Shown: positions 15,478 to 25,175, counted from the stretch's first letter. The stretch: 64,000 nt of DNA from an uncultured Dorea sp. (GCA_910577685.1 CAJTOH010000018.1:16735-80734), one strand, 5' to 3'. Made by a program: numbers and translations. The notes: generated by a model not told the origin, from the letters alone.

Positions 15478-17385
15478 ATGGCAGGACAATTACTGATGGG
15501 AAACGAAGCCATCGGCTTAGGTGCAATCCACGCGGGGGTCAGACTGGTATCGGGATATCCGGGGACTCCGTCCACAGAGATTCTGGAAACCGTGGCGAAG
15601 AATAATACGGAGGGCAGGATACATGTGGAGTGGTCGGTTAATGAAAAGGCGGCGCTTGAGGTGGCGGCGGGGGCTTCCTACGCGGGCGCAAGGACTATGG
15701 TGACCATGAAGCAGGTAGGGCTTAACGTTGCGTCAGACCCGCTGATGAGCCTTGCGTATGTAGGGGTGAAGGGCGGCATGGTCGTTGTGTCGGCGGACGA
15801 TCCCGGCCCGATATCCTCCCAGACGGAGCAGGATACCCGGCATTTCGGGGCGTTTTCGAAGCTTCCGGTGTTTGACCCGGCGTCTCCGGAGGAAGCCTAT
15901 GAGATGATATTGGATGCGTTTGAATATTCGGAAAGATACAAGACTCCCGTCCTCCTGCGCCCGACCACCCGTGTCTGCCATGGATGCGCGTCGGTGGAGG
16001 TAAGGGAAGAGGATCCGCGTACAGGCGGGGCTGTCTGCGATGATCGGGGGGATAAGAAGGAGGACACGGCAGGGTACGGCGAGCCGGAAGGGTTTGTCAG
16101 GGATCCCGGGCGGTGGGTGATATTTCCCAGGCTTTCTTACGAGAACCATAAGAAAATAGAGGAGAGGAACGAGAAACTTTCCCATATATTTTCTTCTTAC
16201 CGTTTTAATACCGTACAGGGCGGTTCAGGCGTCAAAAAAGGCGTTGCGGCGGGCGGCGTCAGTTATGCCTATGTGAAGGAGAGTATTTCCGGGGACGTAC
16301 CGCTTCTGCGGGTGGGAACGCCCCATCCCTTTCCGGAAGAGCTGGCGCGAAGTTTCCTTGAGGGATTGGAGGAGGTTCTGGTATTTGAGGAACTTGACCC
16401 TGTGATTGAGAGGTCGCTTCTGCAGGTTGCCGGGAAGTACCATATAGGCGTGACGGTTCGGGGAAAACTGACCCACGATACCGCCAATGCGGGGGAAAAT
16501 AGCGTTGAGAGCGTACGGCGGGACCTGATGAGTTTTGGGCTTGAGACGCTGCGGGAAGACTTGAGGGAAGCGGAGCGCCGTTTTGGAGGAAACAAGGAAG
16601 AGGGATGCGGGGCGGACAGCCTGAAAACGCCGTCTCTCCCGGTCCGTCCTCCGGTTCTCTGCGCAGGATGTCCCCACCGCGCCTCCTTCTATGCCGTGAA
16701 ACAGGCTGCGAAGGGGAGGAAGGCGGTGTTCAGCGGAGATATCGGCTGCTATACTTTGGGTAATGCGAAGCCTCTGGACATGGTGGACACCTGCCTGTGC
16801 ATGGGGGCGGATGTGACAATCGCGCAAGGGCTTCATATCGTAGAAAGAGATGCGGTAAATTTTGCATTTATCGGGGATTCCACGTTCTTTGCCTCCGGAA
16901 TTACGGGCGTAATCAATGCGGTGTACAACCGGACGGATATTGTTCTGGTCGTACTGGATAATTCTACGACGGCAATGACGGGACACCAGCCCCATCCCGG
17001 GACGGGACGGACGATGATGGGCGAGGTGTCGCAGAAGGTAAGCATCGAGAAGGTGTTGGAAGGAATCGGCGTTGAGAAGATTGTAAAAGCAGACCCTCTC
17101 AAGATAGAGGAAGCCATTGACGCAGTAGGACAGGTTATGGATGAAACGGGAGTCAGGGCCGTGATCTTTAAGTCTCCGTGCATAGCGGTCACGAAAGCAG
17201 AGACTTGTTATCAGGTAGACGAGGGGGCGTGCGTATCCTGCAGGCAGTGCATACGGGAACTGGGATGTCCCGCAATCGTGGCATGCGGGGGAAAGGTATC
17301 CATAGAACCAAGCCTTTGCTGCGGGTGCGGCGTCTGCGCAGGAATATGCAGGTTTGGCGCGATACAGGAGGTGGACCATGAATAA
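15478..17385 (+). CDS. iorA: Indolepyruvate ferredoxin oxidoreductase alpha subunit
   Basis: This 635-residue protein oxidatively decarboxylates aromatic 2-oxo acids to aryl-acetyl-CoA with ferredoxin as acceptor. The N-terminal pyrimidine domain starts LLMGNEAIGLGAI and has SGYPGTPSTEIL. The thiamine diphosphate domain has CAGCPHRASF, GDIGCYTLG and IGDSTFFASGI. The C-terminus carries a two-cluster ferredoxin domain, CVSCRQCIRELGCP and CCGCGVCAGICR. Two Gly/Glu-rich insertions, around residues 180-205 and 375-390, make it slightly longer than usual. It overlaps iorB by 8 bases. Confidence 0.93.
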   Translation: MAGQLLMGNEAIGLGAIHAGVRLVSGYPGTPSTEILETVAKNNTEGRIHVEWSVNEKAALEVAAGASYAGARTMVTMKQVGLNVASDPLMSLAYVGVKGGMVVVSADDPGPISSQTEQDTRHFGAFSKLPVFDPASPEEAYEMILDAFEYSERYKTPVLLRPTTRVCHGCASVEVREEDPRTGGAVCDDRGDKKEDTAGYGEPEGFVRDPGRWVIFPRLSYENHKKIEERNEKLSHIFSSYRFNTVQGGSGVKKGVAAGGVSYAYVKESISGDVPLLRVGTPHPFPEELARSFLEGLEEVLVFEELDPVIERSLLQVAGKYHIGVTVRGKLTHDTANAGENSVESVRRDLMSFGLETLREDLREAERRFGGNKEEGCGADSLKTPSLPVRPPVLCAGCPHRASFYAVKQAAKGRKAVFSGDIGCYTLGNAKPLDMVDTCLCMGADVTIAQGLHIVERDAVNFAFIGDSTFFASGITGVINAVYNRTDIVLVVLDNSTTAMTGHQPHPGTGRTMMGEVSQKVSIEKVLEGIGVEKIVKADPLKIEEAIDAVGQVMDETGVRAVIFKSPCIAVTKAETCYQVDEGACVSCRQCIRELGCPAIVACGGKVSIEPSLCCGCGVCAGICRFGAIQEVDHE

Positions 17386-17977
17386 GAATTGTTTACTGTG
17401 CGGAGTCGGGGGGCAGGGCGTAATCCTTGCGTCCAAACTGATCGCTTACGCGGCGATGGAGAAAGGAATGTCCGTCCGCACGTCGGAGACTATCGGCATG
17501 GCGCAGAGAGGCGGCTCCGTGGTCAGCCATGTGCGTATAGGGGAAAAGACCTATTCTCCCATGATTCCAAAAGGAAGCGCGGACGTGCTTCTGGCCTTTG
17601 AACCGGCGGAGGCAGTGCGCAGCCTTCCTTACCTGAAAGCAGGAAAAGAAGAAGGGTGCGTCATCGTCAATCGGAAAGCGGTACAGCCTGTGACCGCCGC
17701 TTTGGGCGGGAAAGGATATGACGGCAGGGAGATGCTTGACTTTCTTGAGAGCCGGACGCAGCGTCTGTATGTGGTTGACGGGGAGGCAATCTGCCGTAAG
17801 GCGGGCTCGGCCAAGACGCTGAATATGGCGCTGCTCGGCGCGGCGGCGGCAAGCAATGCGCTGGGAATCAGCATAGAGGAGATGGAGCGCCAGATCAGGA
17901 GCCGGATGAAGCCCCAGTATCAGGATATGAACCTTAAGGCGTTGGAGCTTGGCGCAGAGGCTCTGCTGGCGCTGTAA
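17378..17977 (+). CDS. iorB: Indolepyruvate ferredoxin oxidoreductase beta subunit
   Basis: This 199-residue protein is the gamma-domain partner of IorA. It has CGVGGQGVILASKLIAYA near the N-terminus and TSETIGMAQRGGSVVSHVR, both typical of 2-oxoacid:ferredoxin oxidoreductase gamma domains. The start is the ATG inside the end of iorA, placed by the GGAGGTGGACC site; the frame is open upstream but lacks a site there. It works with IorA in fermentation of Trp, Phe and Tyr after transamination. Confidence 0.92.
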   Translation: MNKNCLLCGVGGQGVILASKLIAYAAMEKGMSVRTSETIGMAQRGGSVVSHVRIGEKTYSPMIPKGSADVLLAFEPAEAVRSLPYLKAGKEEGCVIVNRKAVQPVTAALGGKGYDGREMLDFLESRTQRLYVVDGEAICRKAGSAKTLNMALLGAAAASNALGISIEEMERQIRSRMKPQYQDMNLKALELGAEALLAL

Positions 17978-18020
17978 TAAAGATTTATTTTAGGGCGCAC
18001 AGGGAAATAAAAGAGAAAGA

Positions 18021-18039
18021 TGCCGGCAGTATACCGGCA
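18021..18039 (+). other. Small hairpin before the paaK ribosome binding site
   Basis: TGCCGG/CCGGCA stem with a CAGTATA loop, directly upstream of AAAGGGAACG. It has no T-run, so it may protect or process the ior-paaK message rather than terminate it. Confidence 0.35.
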
Positions 18040-18054
18040 AAAGGGAACGAATAT

Positions 18055-19287
18055 ATGAAAATGACAGAATTGCAGTTCAGACTGATCAAGACAAATTTAA
18101 AATTGCTCACGTCGAAACCTTGCTTCTACAAAGAGAAATTCAAAGAGATCGACATTGACTCCGTCAACAGTCAGGAAGACTTTGAGAAACTTCCGTTTAC
18201 ATGGAAGGGGGATCTGCGGGAAGCCTACCCGCTGGGGCTTCAAGCGGTGCCGGACGAGGAGATTGTGAGGATACATTCCTCCTCCGGCACAACAGGAACG
18301 CCGGTCATAATCCCTTATACCCAGAAGGATGTGGACGACTGGGCGAAGATGTTTGCAAGATGCTATGAGATGGCGGGAATTACGGCGCTGGATCGAATCC
18401 ACATCACTCCGGGATACGGGCTTTGGACCGCAGGTATCGGATTCCAGTTGGGAGCGGAGCATCTGGGAGCAATGACAATCCCCATGGGGCCTGGAAACAC
18501 GGAGAAGCAGCTTCGTATGATGCAGGATCTGAAATCCACGGTATTATGCGCAACCTCGTCCTACGCCCTTCTCCTTGCGGAAGAGATAGCCAAAAGGAAC
18601 CTGACGGAAAAAATCAGCCTGAAAAAAGGGGTAATCGGTTCGGAACGGTGGGGCGAGAAGATGCGCAGGCGGATTGCCTCCGAGCTGGGGGTACGGCTCT
18701 ATGATATTTACGGGCTGACAGAAGTGTACGGCCCGGGAATCGCCATGAGCTGCGACTATGAGTGCGGGATGCATTACTGGGACGACTATGTGTATTTCGA
18801 GATCGTTGACCCCAAGACGGGTGAAGTCCTGCCGGACGGGGAGATCGGGGAGCTGGTGATTACGACGCTGCGCAAGCAGGGCGCGCCGTTAATCAGATAC
18901 CGCACCCACGACCTGACCCGTTTCATTCCGGGAGACTGTCCCTGCGGTTCCCGTTTCCCAAGGATCGACACGCTGATCGGGCGGACGGACGATATGGTAA
19001 AGGTCAAAGGGGTAAATATCTTCCCAAGCCAGATTGAGGATATGTTAAAAGGCGTGGCGGAAGCGTCAAGCGAGTACCAGTTTATGCTTGACCATTTGAA
19101 CGGGAAGGACGTCTGCACCCTGTTCGTTGAGATCAACGGCGGGGCGGAGCCGAAAGCGGCGTCCAAAGCCATTCAGCAGGAATTCAAGAACAAGATAGGC
19201 GTCACTGTGAACGTGAAGCCGGTTCCGATCGGGGATCTTCCGAGGAGCGAGAAGAAGTCCACCCGCATTTTCGATAACCGGTATTAA
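18055..19287 (+). CDS. paaK: Phenylacetate-CoA ligase
   Basis: This 410-residue adenylate-forming enzyme has the PaaK arrangement: the phosphate loop SSSGTTGTPVIIPYT near residue 80, YDIYGLTEVYGPG near 220, YRTHDLTRFIPGDCPCGS, GRTDDMVKVKGVNIFPSQ, and the C-terminal catalytic-Lys segment LPRSEKKSTRIF. It converts aryl acetates and CoA with ATP to aryl-acetyl-CoA. Directly after iorAB it could run in the ligase direction, or with IorAB allow reversible exchange between arylpyruvates and aryl acetates. The length is slightly shorter than the 430-residue norm but all motifs are present. Confidence 0.9.
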   Translation: MKMTELQFRLIKTNLKLLTSKPCFYKEKFKEIDIDSVNSQEDFEKLPFTWKGDLREAYPLGLQAVPDEEIVRIHSSSGTTGTPVIIPYTQKDVDDWAKMFARCYEMAGITALDRIHITPGYGLWTAGIGFQLGAEHLGAMTIPMGPGNTEKQLRMMQDLKSTVLCATSSYALLLAEEIAKRNLTEKISLKKGVIGSERWGEKMRRRIASELGVRLYDIYGLTEVYGPGIAMSCDYECGMHYWDDYVYFEIVDPKTGEVLPDGEIGELVITTLRKQGAPLIRYRTHDLTRFIPGDCPCGSRFPRIDTLIGRTDDMVKVKGVNIFPSQIEDMLKGVAEASSEYQFMLDHLNGKDVCTLFVEINGGAEPKAASKAIQQEFKNKIGVTVNVKPVPIGDLPRSEKKSTRIFDNRY

Positions 19288-19299
19288 GAAGGAGGATAT

Positions 19300-20073
19300 A
19301 TGAGATTCAGGCCATGCATCGATATCCATAACGGAGCCGTGAAACAGATTGTAGGCGGAAGCTTAAGAGACGAGGCAGATCAGGCGGTGGAAAATTATAC
19401 GGCCGTGCAGGACGCTGATTACTTCGCACATTTATATAGAAAAGACGGGTTAAAAGGGGGGCATGTGATTCTTCTGAACCCGCCTTCTTCGGAATATTAC
19501 GAGAAGACCCGCCGTCAGGCGCTGAAAGCGTTGGCGGCGTATCCGGGCGGGCTGCAGGTCGGCGGAGGAATTACCGCCGAAAACGCCGGGGAGTACATCG
19601 AAGCCGGGGCAAGCCACGTTATCGTCACCTCTTATGTTTTTGAAGACGGCAGGATTCATTGGGACCGAATGGAACGCCTCCGGCAGGCCGCAGGAAAAGA
19701 ACATGTTGTAATCGACTTAAGCTGCCGCAGAAAAGACGGAGGTTACTATATAGTAACAAACCGCTGGCAGACATTTACCAATGTGAAGCTGACAAACGAA
19801 ATCCTTAACGAGATTGCAGACTACTGCGACGAATTTCTAATACACGGCGTAGACGTAGAAGGAAAAGCTTCCGGTATCGAAGATGAGTTAGTGAAGCTCT
19901 TAAGTTCCTATCGCGGCGTACCGGTTACCTATGCCGGCGGAATCGGAAGCCTTTCCGATTTGGAACATTTCCGCAAGGTATCCCGGGGGAAGCTTGACTT
20001 TACGATCGGAAGCGCTTTAGACCTTTTCGGCGGAAAGATACCCTACCGGCTTGTAAAAACTGCGTCCTTCTGA
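19300..20073 (+). CDS. hisA: HisA, eukaryotic-type phosphoribosylformimino-AICAR-P isomerase
   Basis: This 257-residue TIM barrel matches the HIS6-like branch of HisA rather than the usual bacterial HisA. It has FRPCIDIHNGAVKQIVGGSL at the start, GGHVILLNPPS, QVGGGITAENA, VIDLSCRRKDGGYYIVTNRW and FLIHGVDVEGKASGI. It catalyses the fourth step of histidine synthesis, the Amadori rearrangement of ProFAR to PRFAR. No other his gene is nearby; it is 12 bases after paaK with its own AAGAAGGAGG site. The branch is known in some Firmicutes, which suggests an old horizontal exchange. Confidence 0.85.
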   Translation: MRFRPCIDIHNGAVKQIVGGSLRDEADQAVENYTAVQDADYFAHLYRKDGLKGGHVILLNPPSSEYYEKTRRQALKALAAYPGGLQVGGGITAENAGEYIEAGASHVIVTSYVFEDGRIHWDRMERLRQAAGKEHVVIDLSCRRKDGGYYIVTNRWQTFTNVKLTNEILNEIADYCDEFLIHGVDVEGKASGIEDELVKLLSSYRGVPVTYAGGIGSLSDLEHFRKVSRGKLDFTIGSALDLFGGKIPYRLVKTASF

Positions 20074-20141
20074 CTCTGAACCGAGACCTGCTGACAGTAC
20101 CCTATGGAAAATTAACAGTTTGTAAACACTTCATAAATTAG

Positions 20142-20170
20142 TTGAATTGACCTATAGATAGTGTTATTAT
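20142..20170 (+). promoter_or_regulatory. Promoter for secA
   Basis: TTGAAT at 20142-20147, a 17-base spacer and TATTAT at 20165-20170, in the 149-bp gap between hisA and secA. AAGGAG precedes the secA start. Confidence 0.65.
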
Positions 20171-20222
20171 GTAGGGTAAAGTGGTTTACCATGGCTAAAT
20201 TAGTGATAAGGAGCTATCCGAT

Positions 20223-22790
20223 ATGGGGTTAATGCAGAAGTTATTTGGAACACATAGTGAAAATGAGTTAAAGAGAATCTACCCGATCGTAGATGCAGTC
20301 GAGGCGCTTGAGCCGGAGATGCAGAAGCTTTCGGACAGTGAATTAAAAGATAAGACCAGAGAGTTCAAGAGCAGGCTTGCAAGCGGCGAGGCGACTCTTG
20401 ACGACATCCTTCCGGAGGCGTATGCCGTCGTGAGGGAAGCGTCCGTGCGCGTGCTGGGGCTGCGGCATTTCCGCGTCCAGATCATCGGCGGTATTATCCT
20501 TCATCAGGGGCGTATCTCGGAGATGCGTACCGGCGAGGGTAAAACGCTGGTGTCAACCCTTCCGGCTTATCTGAATGGCTTGACGGGAGAGGGCGTGCAT
20601 GTAGTAACGGTCAACGACTATCTGGCGAAGCGTGACGCCGAGTGGATGGGGCAGGTACATGAATTCTTGGGATTGACTGTGGGCGTAGTGCTTAACGGCA
20701 TGGATAATGATGAGAGGCGTGCGGCTTACAACTGTGATATTACTTACGTGACCAACAATGAACTGGGATTCGATTATCTGAGGGACAACATGGTCATTTA
20801 CAAGGAACAGTTGGTGCAGAGGGGCCTGAAATTCGCCATCATCGACGAGGTGGACTCCGTGCTGATCGACGAGGCGCGTACGCCGCTTATTATCTCCGGA
20901 CAGAGCGGCAAGTCTACGAAGCTCTATGAGGCGTGCGATATTCTGGCGCGCCGGTTGGAACGAGGGGAAGCCAGCGGCGAGTTCAGCAAGATGAACGCCA
21001 TCATGGGAGAGGATATCGAGGAGACGGGAGATTTTATTGTCAATGAGAAGGAGAAGAACATCAACCTGACGGAGGACGGCGTACGGAAGGTCGAGGAGTT
21101 CTTCCATATTGAGAACCTTGCCGATTCGGAGAATCTTGAGATTCAGCACAACATTATTCTGGCGCTGCGCGCCCATAACCTGATGTTCAGGGATAAGGAT
21201 TATGTGGTGAAGGAGGATGAGGTCCTGATTGTAGACGAGTTCACAGGACGTATCATGCCGGGACGCCGCTATTCCGACGGACTGCATCAGGCCATTGAGG
21301 CGAAGGAGCATGTGAAGGTAAAGCGGGAGAGCAAGACCCTTGCAACCATTACATTCCAGAACCTGTTTAATAAATTTGTAAAGAAGGCGGGTATGACCGG
21401 TACGGCGCTGACGGAGGAGAAGGAGTTCCGTGAGATTTACGGGATGGATGTTATCGAGATTCCCACCAATATGCCGGTACAGAGAAAGGACCTGGAGGAT
21501 GCCGTATATAAGACCCAGAAGGAGAAGTTTAGGGCGGTCTGCGATGCCATTGAGGAGGCCCACAGGAGGCATCAGCCGGTGCTTGTGGGTACGATCACCA
21601 TCGAGAATTCCGAACTTTTAAGCAGTATGCTGAAACGGCGCGGGATCAAGCATAACGTGCTGAATGCGAAGTTCCATGAGATGGAGGCGGAGATCGTCGC
21701 GCAGGCGGGTATCCACGACGCGGTAACCATTGCCACGAATATGGCGGGCCGTGGTACGGATATCAAACTGGACGACGAGGCGAAGGCCGCGGGAGGCCTT
21801 AAGATTATCGGTACGGAACGTCACGAGTCAAGACGTATTGACAATCAGCTCAGAGGACGTTCCGGACGTCAGGGCGACCCGGGAGAGTCCAGATTCTATA
21901 TTTCCTTGGAGGACGATTTGATGCGTCTGTTCGGTTCCGAGAGGCTGATGGGGATATTCACGGCTCTCGGCGTGGAAGACGGGGAGCAGATTGAACATAA
22001 GATGCTTTCAAGCGCTATCGAGAAGGCGCAGCAGAAGATAGAGGCGAATAACTTCGGAATCCGTAAGAATCTGCTGGACTACGATCAGGTCATGAACGAG
22101 CAGAGAGAGATTATCTACGAAGAGAGACGCAGGGTGCTGGACGGCGAGAACATGCGGGATTCTATTTTCCATATGATGAACGAGTATGTGGAGAATGTGG
22201 TAGATATGGTGACGGGCAAGGATCAGGATTATGACGAGTGGAATCTGGCGGAGCTTAATCTGACCATTCATAATACGATACCCATCGCTGCGGTCACGGA
22301 GGAAGACGTAAGAGGAATGGGGCAGAAGGAACTTAAGCATCTGCTGAAGGAGCGCGCCGCTAAGGCATACGAGGCGAAGGAATCTGAATTCCCTGAGCCG
22401 GAGCATGTGCGCGAGGTGGAACGCGTATTCCTTTTGAAGGTAATCGACGCGAAGTGGATGGCGCACATTGACGACATGGATCAGCTTCGTCAGGGAATCG
22501 GGCTGCAGGCTTACGGCAATCGGGATCCCAAGGTTGAGTATAAGATGCTTGGGTACGATATGTTCGGCGAGATGACGAAGGGAATTGCGGCGGACACCAT
22601 CCGCGCGCTGTTCCATATCCGGATCGAACAGAAGGTAGAGCGCGAGCAGGTGGCGAAGGTGACGGGAACCAACCGGGACGAGAGCGCCGCCCGCGCGCCG
22701 AAGAAACGTGCGGATAAGAAAGTATACCCTAACGATCCATGTCCGTGCGGAAGCGGGAAGAAGTATAAGCAGTGCTGCGGGCGTAAATAG
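20223..22790 (+). CDS. secA: Preprotein translocase ATPase SecA
   Basis: This 855-residue motor drives post-translational export through SecYEG. Visible features are MRTGEGKTLVSTLPAYLN (Walker A, near residue 102), VTVNDYLAKRDAEWM, the DEAD-type box IIDEVDSVLIDEARTPLIIS, NMAGRGTDIKL, the QLRGRSGRQGDPG finger and, at the C-terminus, a zinc-binding CPCGSGKKYKQCC tail that binds SecB or ribosomes. Length and motif order are normal. It is 30 bases upstream of prfB, a common arrangement in Firmicutes. Confidence 0.97.
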   Translation: MGLMQKLFGTHSENELKRIYPIVDAVEALEPEMQKLSDSELKDKTREFKSRLASGEATLDDILPEAYAVVREASVRVLGLRHFRVQIIGGIILHQGRISEMRTGEGKTLVSTLPAYLNGLTGEGVHVVTVNDYLAKRDAEWMGQVHEFLGLTVGVVLNGMDNDERRAAYNCDITYVTNNELGFDYLRDNMVIYKEQLVQRGLKFAIIDEVDSVLIDEARTPLIISGQSGKSTKLYEACDILARRLERGEASGEFSKMNAIMGEDIEETGDFIVNEKEKNINLTEDGVRKVEEFFHIENLADSENLEIQHNIILALRAHNLMFRDKDYVVKEDEVLIVDEFTGRIMPGRRYSDGLHQAIEAKEHVKVKRESKTLATITFQNLFNKFVKKAGMTGTALTEEKEFREIYGMDVIEIPTNMPVQRKDLEDAVYKTQKEKFRAVCDAIEEAHRRHQPVLVGTITIENSELLSSMLKRRGIKHNVLNAKFHEMEAEIVAQAGIHDAVTIATNMAGRGTDIKLDDEAKAAGGLKIIGTERHESRRIDNQLRGRSGRQGDPGESRFYISLEDDLMRLFGSERLMGIFTALGVEDGEQIEHKMLSSAIEKAQQKIEANNFGIRKNLLDYDQVMNEQREIIYEERRRVLDGENMRDSIFHMMNEYVENVVDMVTGKDQDYDEWNLAELNLTIHNTIPIAAVTEEDVRGMGQKELKHLLKERAAKAYEAKESEFPEPEHVREVERVFLLKVIDAKWMAHIDDMDQLRQGIGLQAYGNRDPKVEYKMLGYDMFGEMTKGIAADTIRALFHIRIEQKVEREQVAKVTGTNRDESAARAPKKRADKKVYPNDPCPCGSGKKYKQCCGRK

Positions 22791-22820
22791 ATAGAAAAAA
22801 ACTAAGAAAGAGGTGATAAG

Positions 22821-23928
22821 ATGGTTGAATTAGATCAGTTCAAGACGCTGATGAATGCATATGAAGAACCTCTTGCCGAGATGAGGGATTCACTTTGACC
22901 TGGCAGGGAAAGAAAGACGGATTGAGGAGCTAGAGCGCAAGATCGAAGAACCGGGCTTCTGGGACGACCCGGAGGAATCCCAGCGGTTCATGAAGGAATT
23001 GAAGAATCTGCAGGAGCTGGTGGAAACGATTAAGAAGCTTTATACGGCTTACGATGATATCAACCTGTTGATTGAGATGGGGTATGAAGAGAACGACGCT
23101 TCCATGGCGGAGGAGATTGAGGCGGAGATCAAGGAGTTCGAAGGAGTATTTGAGAACCTTCGGATCCGAACCCTTCTGTCCGGCGAATATGATTCCTGCA
23201 ACGCCATTGTGACCATACATGCAGGCGCGGGCGGGACGGAATCCTGCGACTGGGCGAGCATGCTCTATCGGATGTACAGCCGCTGGACGGAGCGGAAGGG
23301 CTTTTCTATTCAGGTGCTGGACTATCTGGACGGGGATATTACGGGGACGAAAGCCGTGACCTTTGAGGTGAACGGAGAGAATGCCTACGGATATCTGAAA
23401 TCAGAAAAGGGCGTCCACCGTCTGGTTAGGATTTCTCCGTTTAACGCCGCGGGCAAGAGGCAGACTTCTTTTGCGTCCTGCGACGTGGTGCCGGATATTG
23501 CAGATGAGATTGATATCGAGATTGCGGAGGACGATCTGAAGATCGATACGTACCGGGCGAGCGGAGCAGGAGGCCAGCATGTGAATAAGACCTCCTCGGC
23601 GATCCGTATCACGCATCTCCCCACGGGGATTGTGGTGCAGTGCCAGAATGAGCGTTCCCAGCATCACAATAAAGAGAAAGCCATGCAGATGCTGAAAGTG
23701 AAGCTGCAGCTTCTAAAGGAGCAGGAACAGGCGGACAAGGTGTCGGATATCCGGGGGGAAGTCAAGGAGATCGGTTTCGGCAACCAGATCCGTTCTTATG
23801 TGATGCAGCCATATACCATGGTGAAGGACCATAGAACCAATGTGGAGAACAGCAACGTGACGGCAGTGCTGGACGGCGGAATTGATATGTTTATGAACGC
23901 TTACCTGAAACAGACAGTGAGTAGTTAG
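22821..23928 (+). CDS. prfB: Peptide chain release factor 2 with programmed +1 frameshift
   Basis: RF2 ends translation at UGA and UAA. The first frame starts at ATG 22821 (AAAGAGGTGATAAG upstream), encodes 25 residues ending RDSL and meets TGA at 22896. Reading continues in +1 through CTT-(T)-GAC to give DLAGKERRIEELE and the rest of RF2, about 368 residues in all. Later motifs are the GGQ loop in GAGGQHVNKT and the SPF-type tripeptide region near TDIRISH-like RITHLPTG. Low RF2 lets the ribosome stall at its own stop codon and shift, so the protein autoregulates. It is 15 bases upstream of hom. Confidence 0.95.
22884..22899 (+). promoter_or_regulatory. RF2 +1 frameshift site
   Basis: AGG GAT TCA CTT TGA C: an internal Shine-Dalgarno-like AGGG sits three codons before the slippery CTT, followed by the in-frame TGA and a C. 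Spacing equals that of the Escherichia coli prfB site, with a weaker AGGG in place of AGGGGG. Confidence 0.92.
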
Positions 23929-23943
23929 AGGAGGGACGGCAAG

Positions 23944-25167
23944 ATGGTGAATATAGCAGTTATGGGATATGGAACGGTGGGTTCCGGCGTCGTGGAGGTG
24001 GTGAATACCAACGGCGCGCGGATCAACCAGAGGATCGGGGACGAGCTGAATATCAAGTATGTGCTGGACTTAAGAGATTTTCCGGGGGATCCCGTACAGG
24101 AGAAGATCGTCCATGATTTCGAGACGATCATTTCGGACGACGAGATCAAGATTGTAGTGGAGGTAATGGGAGGCATTGAGCCTGCGTATACCTTTGTGAA
24201 GAGATGTCTTGAGGCGGGAAAGAGCGTGGCCACGTCCAATAAGGCGCTGGTGGCAAAGCATGGGGCTGAACTTCTGTCGATCGCCAAGGAGCATAATATT
24301 AATTTCCTGTTCGAGGCAAGCGTCGGCGGCGGAATCCCGATCATCCGTCCCTTGAATTCTTCGCTGACAGCGGATGAGATTGAGGAGATCACAGGCATCC
24401 TGAACGGAACGACCAACTATATGCTGACGAAGATGTTCTATGAGGGAGCGGACTATGACACGGTATTAAAGGAGGCCCAGGCGAACGGTTATGCGGAGCG
24501 CAACCCTGAGGCGGATGTGGAAGGGTATGACGCCTGCAGGAAGATTGCTATTTTGTCCTCTCTGATCTCTGGCCGGCAGGTAGATTTCGAGGATATTTAC
24601 TGCGAGGGAATTACCGGGATTACGGTGGAAGACATGAGGTATGCCAAAGCGATGGGTACGACCATTAAGCTTCTGGCATCCGGCAAACGCCATGCGGGGA
24701 ACCGGATTCATGCCATCGTGGCTCCTTTTATGCTGTATCCAAGGCATCCCCTTTATAATGTGAACGGAGTATTCAATTCTATTTTCGTTCATGGGAATGT
24801 GCTTGGGGACGCCATGTTCTACGGAAGCGGCGCAGGGAAGCTGCCCACAGCAAGCGCGGTCGTGGCGGACGTGGTGGACGCGGCGAAGCATCTGAACCGG
24901 AATATTATGACCATGTGGAGGCAGGAGAAGCTTAAGCTTGAAGATAAGGCGGATGCAAAACGCCGGTTCTTTATCCGGTTCAGGGGAGATAAAGAAGAGA
25001 TGCTGCCGAAACTCCGGGATTCCTTCGGGGATATCGAGGTCGTGGAAGTAAAAGGTCTTGAGGGAGAATTTGGATTCGTCACTCCGGTTATGATGGAGGG
25101 CGACTATGCGACCAGGGCGAATATCTACAGGGATCAGATTCTGCACATGATACGTGTGGAAGGGTAG
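23944..25167 (+). CDS. hom: Homoserine dehydrogenase
   Basis: This 407-residue enzyme reduces aspartate semialdehyde to homoserine. The NAD(P) motif is VMGYGTVGSGVVEVV at the N-terminus, and the catalytic core has ATSNKALVAKHGAEL, FEASVGGGIPIIRPL, GILNGTTNYMLTKM and ERNPEADVEGYDACRK. A C-terminal ACT-like region follows (RFFIRFRGDKEEML), consistent with threonine feedback. It is the first gene of hom-(apgM remnant)-lysC and follows prfB closely. Confidence 0.95.
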   Translation: MVNIAVMGYGTVGSGVVEVVNTNGARINQRIGDELNIKYVLDLRDFPGDPVQEKIVHDFETIISDDEIKIVVEVMGGIEPAYTFVKRCLEAGKSVATSNKALVAKHGAELLSIAKEHNINFLFEASVGGGIPIIRPLNSSLTADEIEEITGILNGTTNYMLTKMFYEGADYDTVLKEAQANGYAERNPEADVEGYDACRKIAILSSLISGRQVDFEDIYCEGITGITVEDMRYAKAMGTTIKLLASGKRHAGNRIHAIVAPFMLYPRHPLYNVNGVFNSIFVHGNVLGDAMFYGSGAGKLPTASAVVADVVDAAKHLNRNIMTMWRQEKLKLEDKADAKRRFFIRFRGDKEEMLPKLRDSFGDIEVVEVKGLEGEFGFVTPVMMEGDYATRANIYRDQILHMIRVEG

Positions 25168-25175
25168 GTAAGCCA

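Noticed and set aside
16225..17436. 403-codon minus-strand open frame opposite iorA
   Set aside because: It is a by-product of GC-rich third positions in iorA; its translation is rich in Arg, Pro and His and matches nothing I recognise, while iorA has all catalytic motifs.
20553..21572. 339-codon minus-strand open frame inside secA
   Set aside because: It lies wholly within the secA ATPase region and has no start signal; treated as a shadow.
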